In this document: piece by piece, positions 15,699-22,873 of the stretch | How the letters are laid out: each line of letters starts with the position of its first letter | How positions within the stretch are numbered: position 1 is the stretch's first letter | Assembly (NCBI RefSeq): GCF_030580865.1 | Contig: NZ_JAUQSY010000024.1 | Coordinates: 1 to 57,278 of the forward strand | Source of the DNA: Hymenobacter aranciens | GTDB lineage: Bacteria; Bacteroidota; Bacteroidia; Cytophagales; Hymenobacteraceae | Length of the DNA: 57,278 nucleotides | Direction of reading: 5' to 3' | The notes under the pieces: model-generated | Told to the model about the DNA's origin: nothing | The model's input: the letters and a program-made list of their open reading frames with translations, nothing else | Databases searched by the model: none | Made by a program: the position numbers and the translations under genes

Positions 15699-16693
15699 AC
15701 AAGCGCCTTCTATTAATACTAACGCTGGCTAGCTGCCAGCAACTGACGAAAGTGCGCGACCGCAACGTGGCCGTGGCTGCGGGTCAGGTGGCCTACGCCA
15801 AGGGCGATGCCGCCCGGGCCGCCCAGGAGTTTGAAGCGGCGCTAGCGGCCAAGGCCCGGCGCGTGCCCGACCCTCTGCTGGTGCTGAACCTGGGGCACGC
15901 CCAGGCGCGGGCGGGGCAAGCGGGCGCGGCGCGCGGCACCTATACGCGGGTGCTAACGGGCAGCCCGGACGACATTGGTAGCGTGGCGCGGCAACAGCTG
16001 GCGGTGCTGGCAGCGCAGCAGGGGCAAGTGGCGCAGGCCTTGAGCTTGCTGCGGCAGGCCCTGATAGTGAACCCGGCCAACGCGGGGGCGCGCTACGACT
16101 ACGAGGTACTAAGCGACTATCTGGCCCGGCAGCAAGCGCCAGACATGCCGCCGCCCGGCGCGGGTAGCGGAGCGGAGCAGCAGCCGAAAGACTCCGATAA
16201 GAAGTCAGCATCTGGAAAAAGCCCACCGGAAAAAGCCGGGGCTGATGATGCCGGGGAACTGCCGCAGCCCAAGCAGCCACCTGGGCCCCCCGCGGGCCAG
16301 CCAGAAAGCCAGCCGAACCCGACCGGCCAGGCGGACCCGCAGCGGCCCAGCAGCCTACCCGGCTCTACTGCCAAGGGTGGCCGGGGCGTAGGCAATGGCG
16401 AGCGGCAGCCCCTGGCGACGGGCAGTACACCAGGCGCGCAGCGTGGGCTTGATATGAGCGGCAAAGCTGGACCAGCCGCCCCGGCGGGCTTTGGCCGGCG
16501 GCCGGGCTCGGAGGCGGCATTGCCGGAGGATGCGCGCTTGCAAACGCAGCGCGAGCGGCTGCGGGCCATGAATCTGAGTCCGGCGCAGGCGCGGCAGGTG
16601 CTGGAGGCGCTGCGGGGGCAGGAACAGCAATATCTGCAGCAACTGGAGCGGCCAGCAACTGTCAAACCAGACCCCACGAAACCGACGTGGTGA
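15695..16693 (+). CDS. batC: BatC-like TPR lipoprotein with proline/glutamine-rich tail
   Basis: 332 residues. The signal peptide ends in a lipobox (LLLILTLASCQQ), so it is probably a lipoprotein. Residues ~25-150 contain about three TPR repeats (AYAKGDAARAAQEFEAAL; NLGHAQARAGQAGAARGTY; VAQALSLLRQALIVNPANA). Residues ~155-290 are low-complexity Pro/Gln/Gly/Lys, and a helix follows at ~290-320 (LRAMNLSPAQARQVLEALR). TPR Bat proteins are thought to be scaffolds for the VWA components. It is translationally coupled to batB through ATGA. Confidence 0.75.
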   Translation: MNKRLLLILTLASCQQLTKVRDRNVAVAAGQVAYAKGDAARAAQEFEAALAAKARRVPDPLLVLNLGHAQARAGQAGAARGTYTRVLTGSPDDIGSVARQQLAVLAAQQGQVAQALSLLRQALIVNPANAGARYDYEVLSDYLARQQAPDMPPPGAGSGAEQQPKDSDKKSASGKSPPEKAGADDAGELPQPKQPPGPPAGQPESQPNPTGQADPQRPSSLPGSTAKGGRGVGNGERQPLATGSTPGAQRGLDMSGKAGPAAPAGFGRRPGSEAALPEDARLQTQRERLRAMNLSPAQARQVLEALRGQEQQYLQQLERPATVKPDPTKPTW

Positions 16694-16729
16694 CATTGAG
16701 CAGTTGAAAATTGGTAATCAAGAAGCAAA

Positions 16730-16768
16730 ATTGCTCATTGCTCATTGCTCATTGCTCATTGCTCATTG
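16730..16768 (+). repeat. Tandem 7-bp repeat (ATTGCTC x ~5)
   Basis: Five near-perfect copies of the heptamer TTGCTCA. An imperfect reverse counterpart (TTGAGCAGTTGAAAATTGG) lies just upstream at ~16697. It sits after the Bat operon and before the thiolase promoter. It resembles the other short-word repeats of the window (18067-18140, 34621-34736, 35080-35175). Confidence 0.8.
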
Positions 16769-16807
16769 TTTATGCCTTATTACTTATTGTGCAGGCCCGC
16801 TTGCACC

Positions 16808-16835
16808 TTGTTCACGGATAAGGGCCGTACTTTTG
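16808..16835 (+). promoter_or_regulatory. Promoter of the thiolase gene (TTG-N17-TACTTTTG)
   Basis: TTG at 16808-16810 and TACTTTTG at 16828-16835 with a 17-base spacer match the Bacteroidota consensus TTG-N17-23-TAnnTTTG. The predicted start of transcription is about 37 bases before the ATG at 16880. Confidence 0.6.
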
Positions 16836-16879
16836 GGGCCTGATTCCCTCCCACCCTTTTTTCCATTTCAGGATTTTTT

Positions 16880-18061
16880 ATGCAGACCAAAGAAGTTGTC
16901 ATCATTTCGGCCGTGCGGACGCCGATTGGCTCGTTTGGCGGGGCGCTGGCCTCGCTGTCGGCCACCGAGCTGGGCGCCATTGCCCTGAAGGGCGCACTCG
17001 AAAAGGCCGGCGTAGCGCCGGGCGAAGTAGAACAGGTGATTATGGGCAACGTGATTTCGGCCAACCTGGGCCAGGCTCCGGCCCGGCAGGCGGCCAAGAA
17101 AGCCGGCCTGCCCGACACCGTGGAATGCACTACTGTTAATAAAGTGTGCGCCTCGGGCTCGAAGGCCATTATGTATGCCGCCCAGGCCATCATGCTGGGG
17201 CAGGCCGACGTTATTCTGGCCGGTGGCATGGAGAGCATGAGCAACGTGCCCTACTACCTCGACAAAGCCCGCTTCGGCGCCAAGTATGGCCACGGCGCCA
17301 TGATTGACGGCCTGATGAAGGACGGCCTCTGGGACCCCTACAACGACTACGCTATGGGCAACGCGGCCGAGCACACGGCCAAGGAAATGAATATCAGCCG
17401 CGAGGAGCAGGATGCTTTTGCCATTGAGAGCTACACCCGCAGCGCCAACGCCGCCAAGGCTGGCAAGAAGGCCGACGAAATCGTGCCCGTGACCATCGAG
17501 AGCCGCGGCAAAATCACCGTTATCAGCGACGACGAGGAATACACCAAGGTGGATTTCAGCAAAGTACCCGGCCTGCGCCCCGCTTTCACCAAAGATGGTA
17601 CCGTGACGGCCGCCAACGCCTCGACCCTGAACGACGGTGCCGCCGCCGTGCTGCTGATGAGCCGCGAGAAAGCCGAGGCGCTGGGCCTCACGCCCATCGC
17701 CCGCATCCTGGGCTTCGCCGATGCCGAGCAGGCGCCGGAGTGGTTTACCACATCGCCCTCGCTGGCGATTCCGAAGGCCCTGAAAAATGCCGGCAAGACG
17801 GCCGCCGACGTCGATTTCTACGAAATCAACGAAGCTTTCTCGGTGGTGAGCCTGGCTAACAACAAGCTGCTGAACCTGGAAGGCACCAAGGTGAACGTGT
17901 ACGGCGGCGCCGTGAGCCTGGGCCACCCGCTGGGGGCGTCGGGCGCCCGCATCGTGACCACGCTGTTGAGCGTGCTCAAGAACGAGGGTGGCAAAATTGG
18001 CGTGACCGGCATCTGCAACGGCGGCGGCGGCGCCAGCTCCATTGTGGTGGAGAAGCTGTAG
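16880..18061 (+). CDS. Acetyl-CoA C-acetyltransferase (thiolase)
   Basis: 393 residues, the normal thiolase length. It catalyses the reversible condensation of two acetyl-CoA, or thiolytic cleavage in beta-oxidation, in the cytoplasm. Active-site residues are all present: C90 in TTVNKVCASGSKA (acyl-carrying), H349 in GHPLGASGAR and C379 in ICNGGGGAS. The N-terminus VIISAVRTPIGSFGG and MGNVISANLGQAPARQAA are typical of the biosynthetic-type AtoB/PhaA group, but the sequence alone does not decide between degradation and synthesis. It stands alone, with its own promoter and an inverted repeat after it. Gene symbol left empty because atoB, phaA and thlA cannot be told apart. Confidence 0.95.
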   Translation: MQTKEVVIISAVRTPIGSFGGALASLSATELGAIALKGALEKAGVAPGEVEQVIMGNVISANLGQAPARQAAKKAGLPDTVECTTVNKVCASGSKAIMYAAQAIMLGQADVILAGGMESMSNVPYYLDKARFGAKYGHGAMIDGLMKDGLWDPYNDYAMGNAAEHTAKEMNISREEQDAFAIESYTRSANAAKAGKKADEIVPVTIESRGKITVISDDEEYTKVDFSKVPGLRPAFTKDGTVTAANASTLNDGAAAVLLMSREKAEALGLTPIARILGFADAEQAPEWFTTSPSLAIPKALKNAGKTAADVDFYEINEAFSVVSLANNKLLNLEGTKVNVYGGAVSLGHPLGASGARIVTTLLSVLKNEGGKIGVTGICNGGGGASSIVVEKL

Positions 18062-18066
18062 TTTTA

Positions 18067-18140
18067 AGTTAAAAGTTGAGAGTTAAAAGTTAAAGGATTG
18101 GCGGCGCCTGTTTTTAACTTTTAACTCTCAACTTTTAACT
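18067..18140. repeat. 28-bp perfect AT-rich inverted repeat built of TTAAAAG words
   Basis: The left arm (18067-18094) repeats AGTTAAAAGT and GAGAGTTAAAAG; the right arm (18113-18140) is its exact reverse complement; the loop is a GC-rich 18 bases. It starts 5 bases after the thiolase stop and can serve as its terminator, with a T-rich descending arm. A second small hairpin (AACGGC...GCCGTT) at ~18149-18176 follows. Confidence 0.9.
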
Positions 18141-18192
18141 CCCATGTTAACGGCTGCGCACTATTGCGCGGCCGTTTTGCGTTCTTGCGGCC

Positions 18193-19650
18193 ATGAAGCG
18201 TTTTGTGATTCTATTTTTTCTACTGGCAGTCGCCTCATCGGCTTCGGCTCAGCGGCTGCGGCGCATTATTACCTATTTCGACTCGGCGCAGACTAGGAAG
18301 CGCGAGGTGTTTACGGCGCTGGTAGCGGCCGATACCGTGCCGCAGGGCTCGTACAAGCGGTTTTACCGCAACGGGCGGCTGGAGCAGCAGACCAGCTTCG
18401 CGGCCGGCAAGCGCGACTCGGCCTACGTGGAGTTTCATCCCACGGGCGGGCGGCGACTGGAGACTACTTACCGCGACGGCATCCGGCAGGGGCCGTTTAA
18501 GACGTATTATCCCTCGGGCAAGGTGGCGCAGGAAGGCTCCTTTGCTGATGATGAGCCGAATGGCGAACTGATTTACTACCACCCCAGCGGCGAGGTGCGG
18601 CTGCGCACCACCTTGGTAAAGGGCCAACCCAACGGCGCCCTGAAAGCGGTGTATCCGGACGGTAAAACGCAGTCGGAAATCACCTATAAGGACGGGCTGC
18701 CCGACGGGCCGGTGAAGTTTTTTTACCCGGATGGGACGCTGCAAAGCGAGGCCACGCTGCGACGCGGCCTGCTGGCAGGACCTTATAAAACGTATTTTCC
18801 CAACGGCCAACTCGAAACCGAAGTGCTGGCCGATGCCAACGGCCGCGGGCGCTACCGCAACTACTACCCCAGCGGCAAGCTGCAGACCGAAAGCACCTAC
18901 GCGGCCGCGCCGCTGGCCCAGCGGGCGGTGAAGAACCCGCTCGGCGACGACCTGACCAAAAAAGTGGCCCCGCCCACCGGCACTACTAATCTCGACGGAC
19001 CCGCCACGAGCTACTACGAGAGCGGCAAGGTGAAATCGAAGGTGACGTACAAACGCGGTATCCCGACGGGGAAAGGCCTGGAATACTATGAGAACGGTCA
19101 AACAATGACCGAAACCGCCTACTCCAATGATGGCCACGACCAGAAAATCACGCGCAACTTCGATGATGGCAGCTTGAAGGGCGAGGAGCAATACAAGAAT
19201 AGCCGGCCCTTCGGCACCTGGCGCACCTACTACCCCGGCGGCAAACAACAGAAAACCGAAGTGCCTTATCTGAACGGCCGCTACTCCGGTAACCAGCTGG
19301 TTTACTACGACAACGGCGCACTCAACAGCCGCGCGCCGTACATCAACGGGCAGCGGGCGGGGCTATACGAGGAGTTTTACCCCAGCGGCAAGCTCCGGGC
19401 CGAAACCACTTACGTGCACGGCCAGAAATCGGGGCCGGCGCGGCAGCTGCGCGAGGATGGAACCCTGAGCGTGAGCGGCGCCTACCGCACCGGCAAAGAA
19501 ACCGGCGAGTGGCGCTACTACAAGGAAGACGGCGAAACCGTGCTGCGCTCGCAGCTCTACCGCAACGGTGTACCGGTGGAGGCCGACACCCGCCCCAAGC
19601 CGCGCGGGCCGCTGCGCACGCCACTCAAGGCCCCGCTGAAGAAAAAATAG
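18193..19650 (+). CDS. Exported YwqK/MORN-like repeat protein
   Basis: 485 residues. A signal peptide (MKRFVILFFLLAVASSASAQ) is followed by about 17 repeats of ~22-24 residues of the form YYPSGKLQTESTYxxGxxxGPxK. These are the repeats annotated as 'toxin-antitoxin system YwqK family antitoxin' and are related to MORN repeats. In Bacteroidota such proteins are usually exported and of unknown role; the antitoxin label comes from a Bacillus locus and should not be taken as function here. The C-terminus is basic (LRTPLKAPLKKK) and has no T9SS domain. A terminator follows within 40 bases. Confidence 0.85.
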   Translation: MKRFVILFFLLAVASSASAQRLRRIITYFDSAQTRKREVFTALVAADTVPQGSYKRFYRNGRLEQQTSFAAGKRDSAYVEFHPTGGRRLETTYRDGIRQGPFKTYYPSGKVAQEGSFADDEPNGELIYYHPSGEVRLRTTLVKGQPNGALKAVYPDGKTQSEITYKDGLPDGPVKFFYPDGTLQSEATLRRGLLAGPYKTYFPNGQLETEVLADANGRGRYRNYYPSGKLQTESTYAAAPLAQRAVKNPLGDDLTKKVAPPTGTTNLDGPATSYYESGKVKSKVTYKRGIPTGKGLEYYENGQTMTETAYSNDGHDQKITRNFDDGSLKGEEQYKNSRPFGTWRTYYPGGKQQKTEVPYLNGRYSGNQLVYYDNGALNSRAPYINGQRAGLYEEFYPSGKLRAETTYVHGQKSGPARQLREDGTLSVSGAYRTGKETGEWRYYKEDGETVLRSQLYRNGVPVEADTRPKPRGPLRTPLKAPLKKK

Positions 19651-19655
19651 CGCAT

Positions 19656-19691
19656 GAAAAATGCCCTGGTCCGGTGACCAGGGCATTTTCT
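19656..19691. terminator. Bidirectional terminator
   Basis: AAAATGCCCTGGTC / GACCAGGGCATTTT, a perfect 14-bp stem with loop CGGT, followed by a T-rich run. It separates the YwqK-repeat gene (plus) from the convergent PI-PLC-like gene (minus). Confidence 0.9.
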
Positions 19692-19754
19692 TTTTTTGCA
19701 AAAGTACAGAGCGTAGGAAGTTTGTTTTGCAGAATGATGCGTGAGAAAAGCCGG

Positions 19755-21623
19755 TTAGGCGAGCAATTGCTGATTGAGCCACAGCGCTACTTCGGTGGCG
19801 TAGCCGCGGCTGTTGTCGATGTAGAGCAGATTGGGGATGTAAGTGGTGGAAATCTGGCCGCCCTGCAGCCATTGCTGCATCGTGGGGTAGAGGGCTTCGG
19901 CGGCCTGGTCGGCCAGGCTGAGAATGGAGGTAACGTAGGACGAATAAGAACCACAGACGACAGACTGTGCGGCGCTGAGCGTCAGCGTCCAGGACAGCAG
20001 GAAGAGACTGCCGCCGTGGTTGGCGGGGTTGTCCAGCTTTTCGAGTTGGTTGCTTATCATCTCATCGAGCTCACTCTTCTGCGCATACACATCGTACACG
20101 ATGAGGTCGGCAGTGCCGGTTTTGCCGCCCAGGGCAGAATTGCTGCGGTCGAGGTAAGAATAAATACCGGACTCCTTCAGGCTGCTGTCGAGCTCATCGA
20201 ACACGGCCAGCACGCGGCCACCGCTGGCCATCAGGTCGTTGAGGGTGGCAGTGGCCAGGCCGCCGCTGGGCACGGCGCCGGTGTAGAGTACAGGTCCCAG
20301 CGTACTTGTCACGAGGTTAATGAGCTGCTCCATCTGCGCGGTGCCGAAGCCGGCGAGCATGCTGTCGCGGTTGAAGTAGTGCGAGAACTTGAGGATGACC
20401 AAATCGCGCGAGTTCTGCATAAATTCCTTCACCTGGCTCAGGATGTCGCTGAGGGCGCCGCCGTTGCAGCCGGCATTCAGCGCGAAGTAATGACCGGTGT
20501 ACAACGTACTGTTGTAGAGCACCGGACGCAGGTCGAAGTAGCGCGAGCCGCCCACGAGCTGCTCGCCGATGGTGCGCGTCTGGGTTTGGGTGTTGCAGCT
20601 GTTGGCGCCGGGGAAGCAGCTTTCGAGGGTGTACATGCCGGCATCGTGCGAGGCGGGCAGCACGATTTGCTGCAGCTGGCGGCTGCCGAGCAGACTGAGG
20701 TTATCGGCCATCCAATTGGAGTGGTCGGCCAGCGTGGTGGCGGCGTACATCAGGGCGAAGCTGGCGCTTTGGTCCACCTGAATGAGGTTGGCGCCTGACA
20801 GGCCGATGCTGGGCGTATCGCCCTGACCGTAAAGGATGCTGATGCCGTTATTGTCCCACACAATGGTATTGGTGGCCGCGTTGACGGTACCGGTGCGGCG
20901 CCAGAGCGTGTCGAAGGTCTGCGAGCGGTGTACTTCGATTACCCGGCCGTCGTCGGTGAGGGTGATGGCGGGGCGGGTACCGGTGTCGTACGGCTGGCTT
21001 TCGCCGAAGCTGATGCTTTTATCGCTGGTGTTCACCTGGCCCACGGTGTACCAGAGGTTAAACGAGGGGCCGTTGGACTGGTGCACCTCCACCACGAGGC
21101 CGTTGTTGTTGAGCGCCACGATGGGCGTCACACCATTGACGTGTTCCCAGCTTTTGCCGAAGTCGATTTCCTTTTTGCTGGTATCCACCTGCCCTACATT
21201 GTACCACAGGCTGGTGGAAGCGCCGTTGGACTGGTGAATTTCGACCACCACGCCGTGGTCGTTGAGGGCCACGCTGGGCGTCGTGCCCTTGTCGTACTGC
21301 TGGCTTTTGCCGAAGCTGATGCTTTTACTGCTGGTGTTCACCGGCCCCACGTGGCACCACAGATTGGAGGAGCCGCCGTTGGACTGGTGCACCTCCACCA
21401 CCGTGCCGCTGGCGTTGAGGGCCACGCCGGGCGTGATGCCGTCGTCGTACTGCGTGCTGGGGCCGTAGTTCCAGGTGGTATCGTCGAGCTGGCCCACGTG
21501 GTAATAAATATCCTGTAGGTTTTGCGACTGGTGCACCTCCACCACCGTGCTTCCGGAGATGGCAATTTTGGGTAGAATACCGGTGTCGTACTTCTGAAAC
21601 GACGGGGGCGCAATGGTGGCCAT
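19755..21623 (-). CDS. PI-PLC-like phosphodiesterase with N-terminal beta-repeat domain
   Basis: 622 residues. Residues ~8-300 are six to seven repeats of ~48 residues with the core PSVALNDHGVVVEIHQSNG...LWYNVGQVD, which look like blades of a beta-propeller or lectin-like domain. Residues ~305-622 are a PI-PLC X-like catalytic domain: VLPASHDAGMY with H326, GSRYFDLRP with D364 and R366, TGHYFALNAG with H378, then DLVILKFSHYF. The two histidines and the Arg/Asp pattern fit the metal-independent bacterial PI-PLC mechanism, cleaving phosphatidylinositol-type headgroups. No signal peptide is visible. The natural substrate is unknown, and use of the repeats for membrane or glycan binding is inferred. 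Transcribed alone. Confidence 0.8.
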   Translation of the reverse strand: MATIAPPSFQKYDTGILPKIAISGSTVVEVHQSQNLQDIYYHVGQLDDTTWNYGPSTQYDDGITPGVALNASGTVVEVHQSNGGSSNLWCHVGPVNTSSKSISFGKSQQYDKGTTPSVALNDHGVVVEIHQSNGASTSLWYNVGQVDTSKKEIDFGKSWEHVNGVTPIVALNNNGLVVEVHQSNGPSFNLWYTVGQVNTSDKSISFGESQPYDTGTRPAITLTDDGRVIEVHRSQTFDTLWRRTGTVNAATNTIVWDNNGISILYGQGDTPSIGLSGANLIQVDQSASFALMYAATTLADHSNWMADNLSLLGSRQLQQIVLPASHDAGMYTLESCFPGANSCNTQTQTRTIGEQLVGGSRYFDLRPVLYNSTLYTGHYFALNAGCNGGALSDILSQVKEFMQNSRDLVILKFSHYFNRDSMLAGFGTAQMEQLINLVTSTLGPVLYTGAVPSGGLATATLNDLMASGGRVLAVFDELDSSLKESGIYSYLDRSNSALGGKTGTADLIVYDVYAQKSELDEMISNQLEKLDNPANHGGSLFLLSWTLTLSAAQSVVCGSYSSYVTSILSLADQAAEALYPTMQQWLQGGQISTTYIPNLLYIDNSRGYATEVALWLNQQLLA

Positions 21624-21823
21624 GAGACAGTTGGTGGACTGAAGATGAGAACCTTTATTCCATCACTCAATGGAACGGCACAAAGGTCTGCGCCCAGCCA
21701 ACCCGGCGGTAGCGTAAAACTACCTGATTTGCTAAACAGGTGTTTTTACGGGGGTCCGGGCGTAGGCAGGTTACCTGGTGGCCAATCAGGGCATTAAGCA
21801 GCCCCACCCCCTACTCTACGGCG

Positions 21824-22504
21824 ATGAATCGGTTGAAAAAAAGTCTGCGGATTGGCTTGCTGGCCGGTTTTGTGCTGGCCCTGGCCCTGCTGCTGGGCAC
21901 CTGCGTGCCCGTCAATCGGGCATTTCGCCCGGCACCGGCGGGCATCCCGGTATTCGTGGTGTCGAATGGTTTTCATACCGACATTGTGCTGCCGCTGCGC
22001 GAGCCCCGCACCGGCACCGACTGGCTGACCTGGCTCGAAAACCCCGCCTGGGCCCGACAATTCTCGGCCTACCAATACGTGGCTATGGGCTGGGGCAATG
22101 CCGGTTTCTATATGGCGTCGTACGGCGGGCACCTGCCGGGCGCGGGCACCGTGCTGCGGGCGCTGGTACCCGGCCCTACCCTGATGCACATCGATTTTTA
22201 CCCGGCGGCGCCCCGGCCGGGCCCCCGGGCGGTGGCTTTGCGGGTGAGCGAGGCGCAGTACCGGCAGCTGCTGAACTACGTGCAGGCCTCGTTTGAGCGC
22301 GACAGCACCGGGCGGCTCATGCCCATCCCGCAGGCCGGCTACACGCCGGAGGATTTTTTCCTGCAGGCCAAGGGCAAGTACCACGCCTTCCGCACCTGCA
22401 ACGACTGGACCAACCAGGGGCTGAAGCAGGCCGGTATTCGGGCGGCGTGGAAGGCGCCGCTGGCAGGCTCGGTGATTTATCAGGTGCGCAAGGGCGGCGA
22501 GTAG
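21824..22504 (+). CDS. DUF2459 (TIGR02117-type) exported protein
   Basis: 226 residues from ATG 21824. The frame extends upstream to 21740, but the signal or membrane segment (LRIGLLAGFVLALALLLGTC) follows directly after ATG 21824. Family features: FVVSNGFHTDIVLPL, YVAMGWGNAGFYM and FRTCNDWTNQGLKQAG. Members are predicted membrane-anchored or periplasmic proteins of unknown activity, sometimes found near urease genes. Conserved H, D and C/N residues suggest an enzyme fold, but no reaction is known. It is divergent from the PI-PLC-like gene; the 200-base gap between them must contain both promoters. Confidence 0.8.
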   Translation: MNRLKKSLRIGLLAGFVLALALLLGTCVPVNRAFRPAPAGIPVFVVSNGFHTDIVLPLREPRTGTDWLTWLENPAWARQFSAYQYVAMGWGNAGFYMASYGGHLPGAGTVLRALVPGPTLMHIDFYPAAPRPGPRAVALRVSEAQYRQLLNYVQASFERDSTGRLMPIPQAGYTPEDFFLQAKGKYHAFRTCNDWTNQGLKQAGIRAAWKAPLAGSVIYQVRKGGE

Positions 22505-22667
22505 CTGGGCAAAAATCGTCGGAACCAGGCAACCGGCGGTTACAAAGCTGCATCTAAGGCAGCAAGCAGCGGTTAATTCAAAGTCGCTGCACAAATTTTA
22601 TCTTCTGGTTATCAACCATCCAACCTGACACAAAGTCGGTTTCGAAGATTTTCAAACCAAAGGTACC

Positions 22668-22698
22668 TTGCAAAACAAAGTACCTTCCCGTACCTTTG
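22668..22698 (+). promoter_or_regulatory. Promoter of the TonB-family receptor (TTG-N20-TACCTTTG)
   Basis: TTG at 22668-22670 and TACCTTTG at 22691-22698 with a 20-base spacer match the Bacteroidota promoter consensus very well. The surrounding 22505-22760 is an AT-richer stretch without a gene and with repeated GGTACCTT/GTACCTT words. The leader to ATG 22874 would be ~170 bases, long enough for regulation. Confidence 0.65.
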
Positions 22699-22873
22699 AA
22701 CCGTTGATAGCATAGTACCTCACAATCCAGCCTAGCCGAACGGGCTTCGGGCCGACCAAAACAGGACTTTCTCACCCGGTGCCTCCCCTGGCCCCGAGCG
22801 AACAAAATCCCCGGAACCGCGGCCGGGAATGATGCTCACTCGCCGCCCCGGCGCACCTCCGAACTCTCTCATC

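Noticed and set aside
16730..16768. CRISPR or satellite-like array at the heptamer repeat
   Set aside because: Only about five 7-bp copies with no spacers.
18193..19650. Toxin-antitoxin pair at the YwqK-repeat gene
   Set aside because: No toxin gene adjoins it, the product is exported, and the antitoxin name is only a family label.
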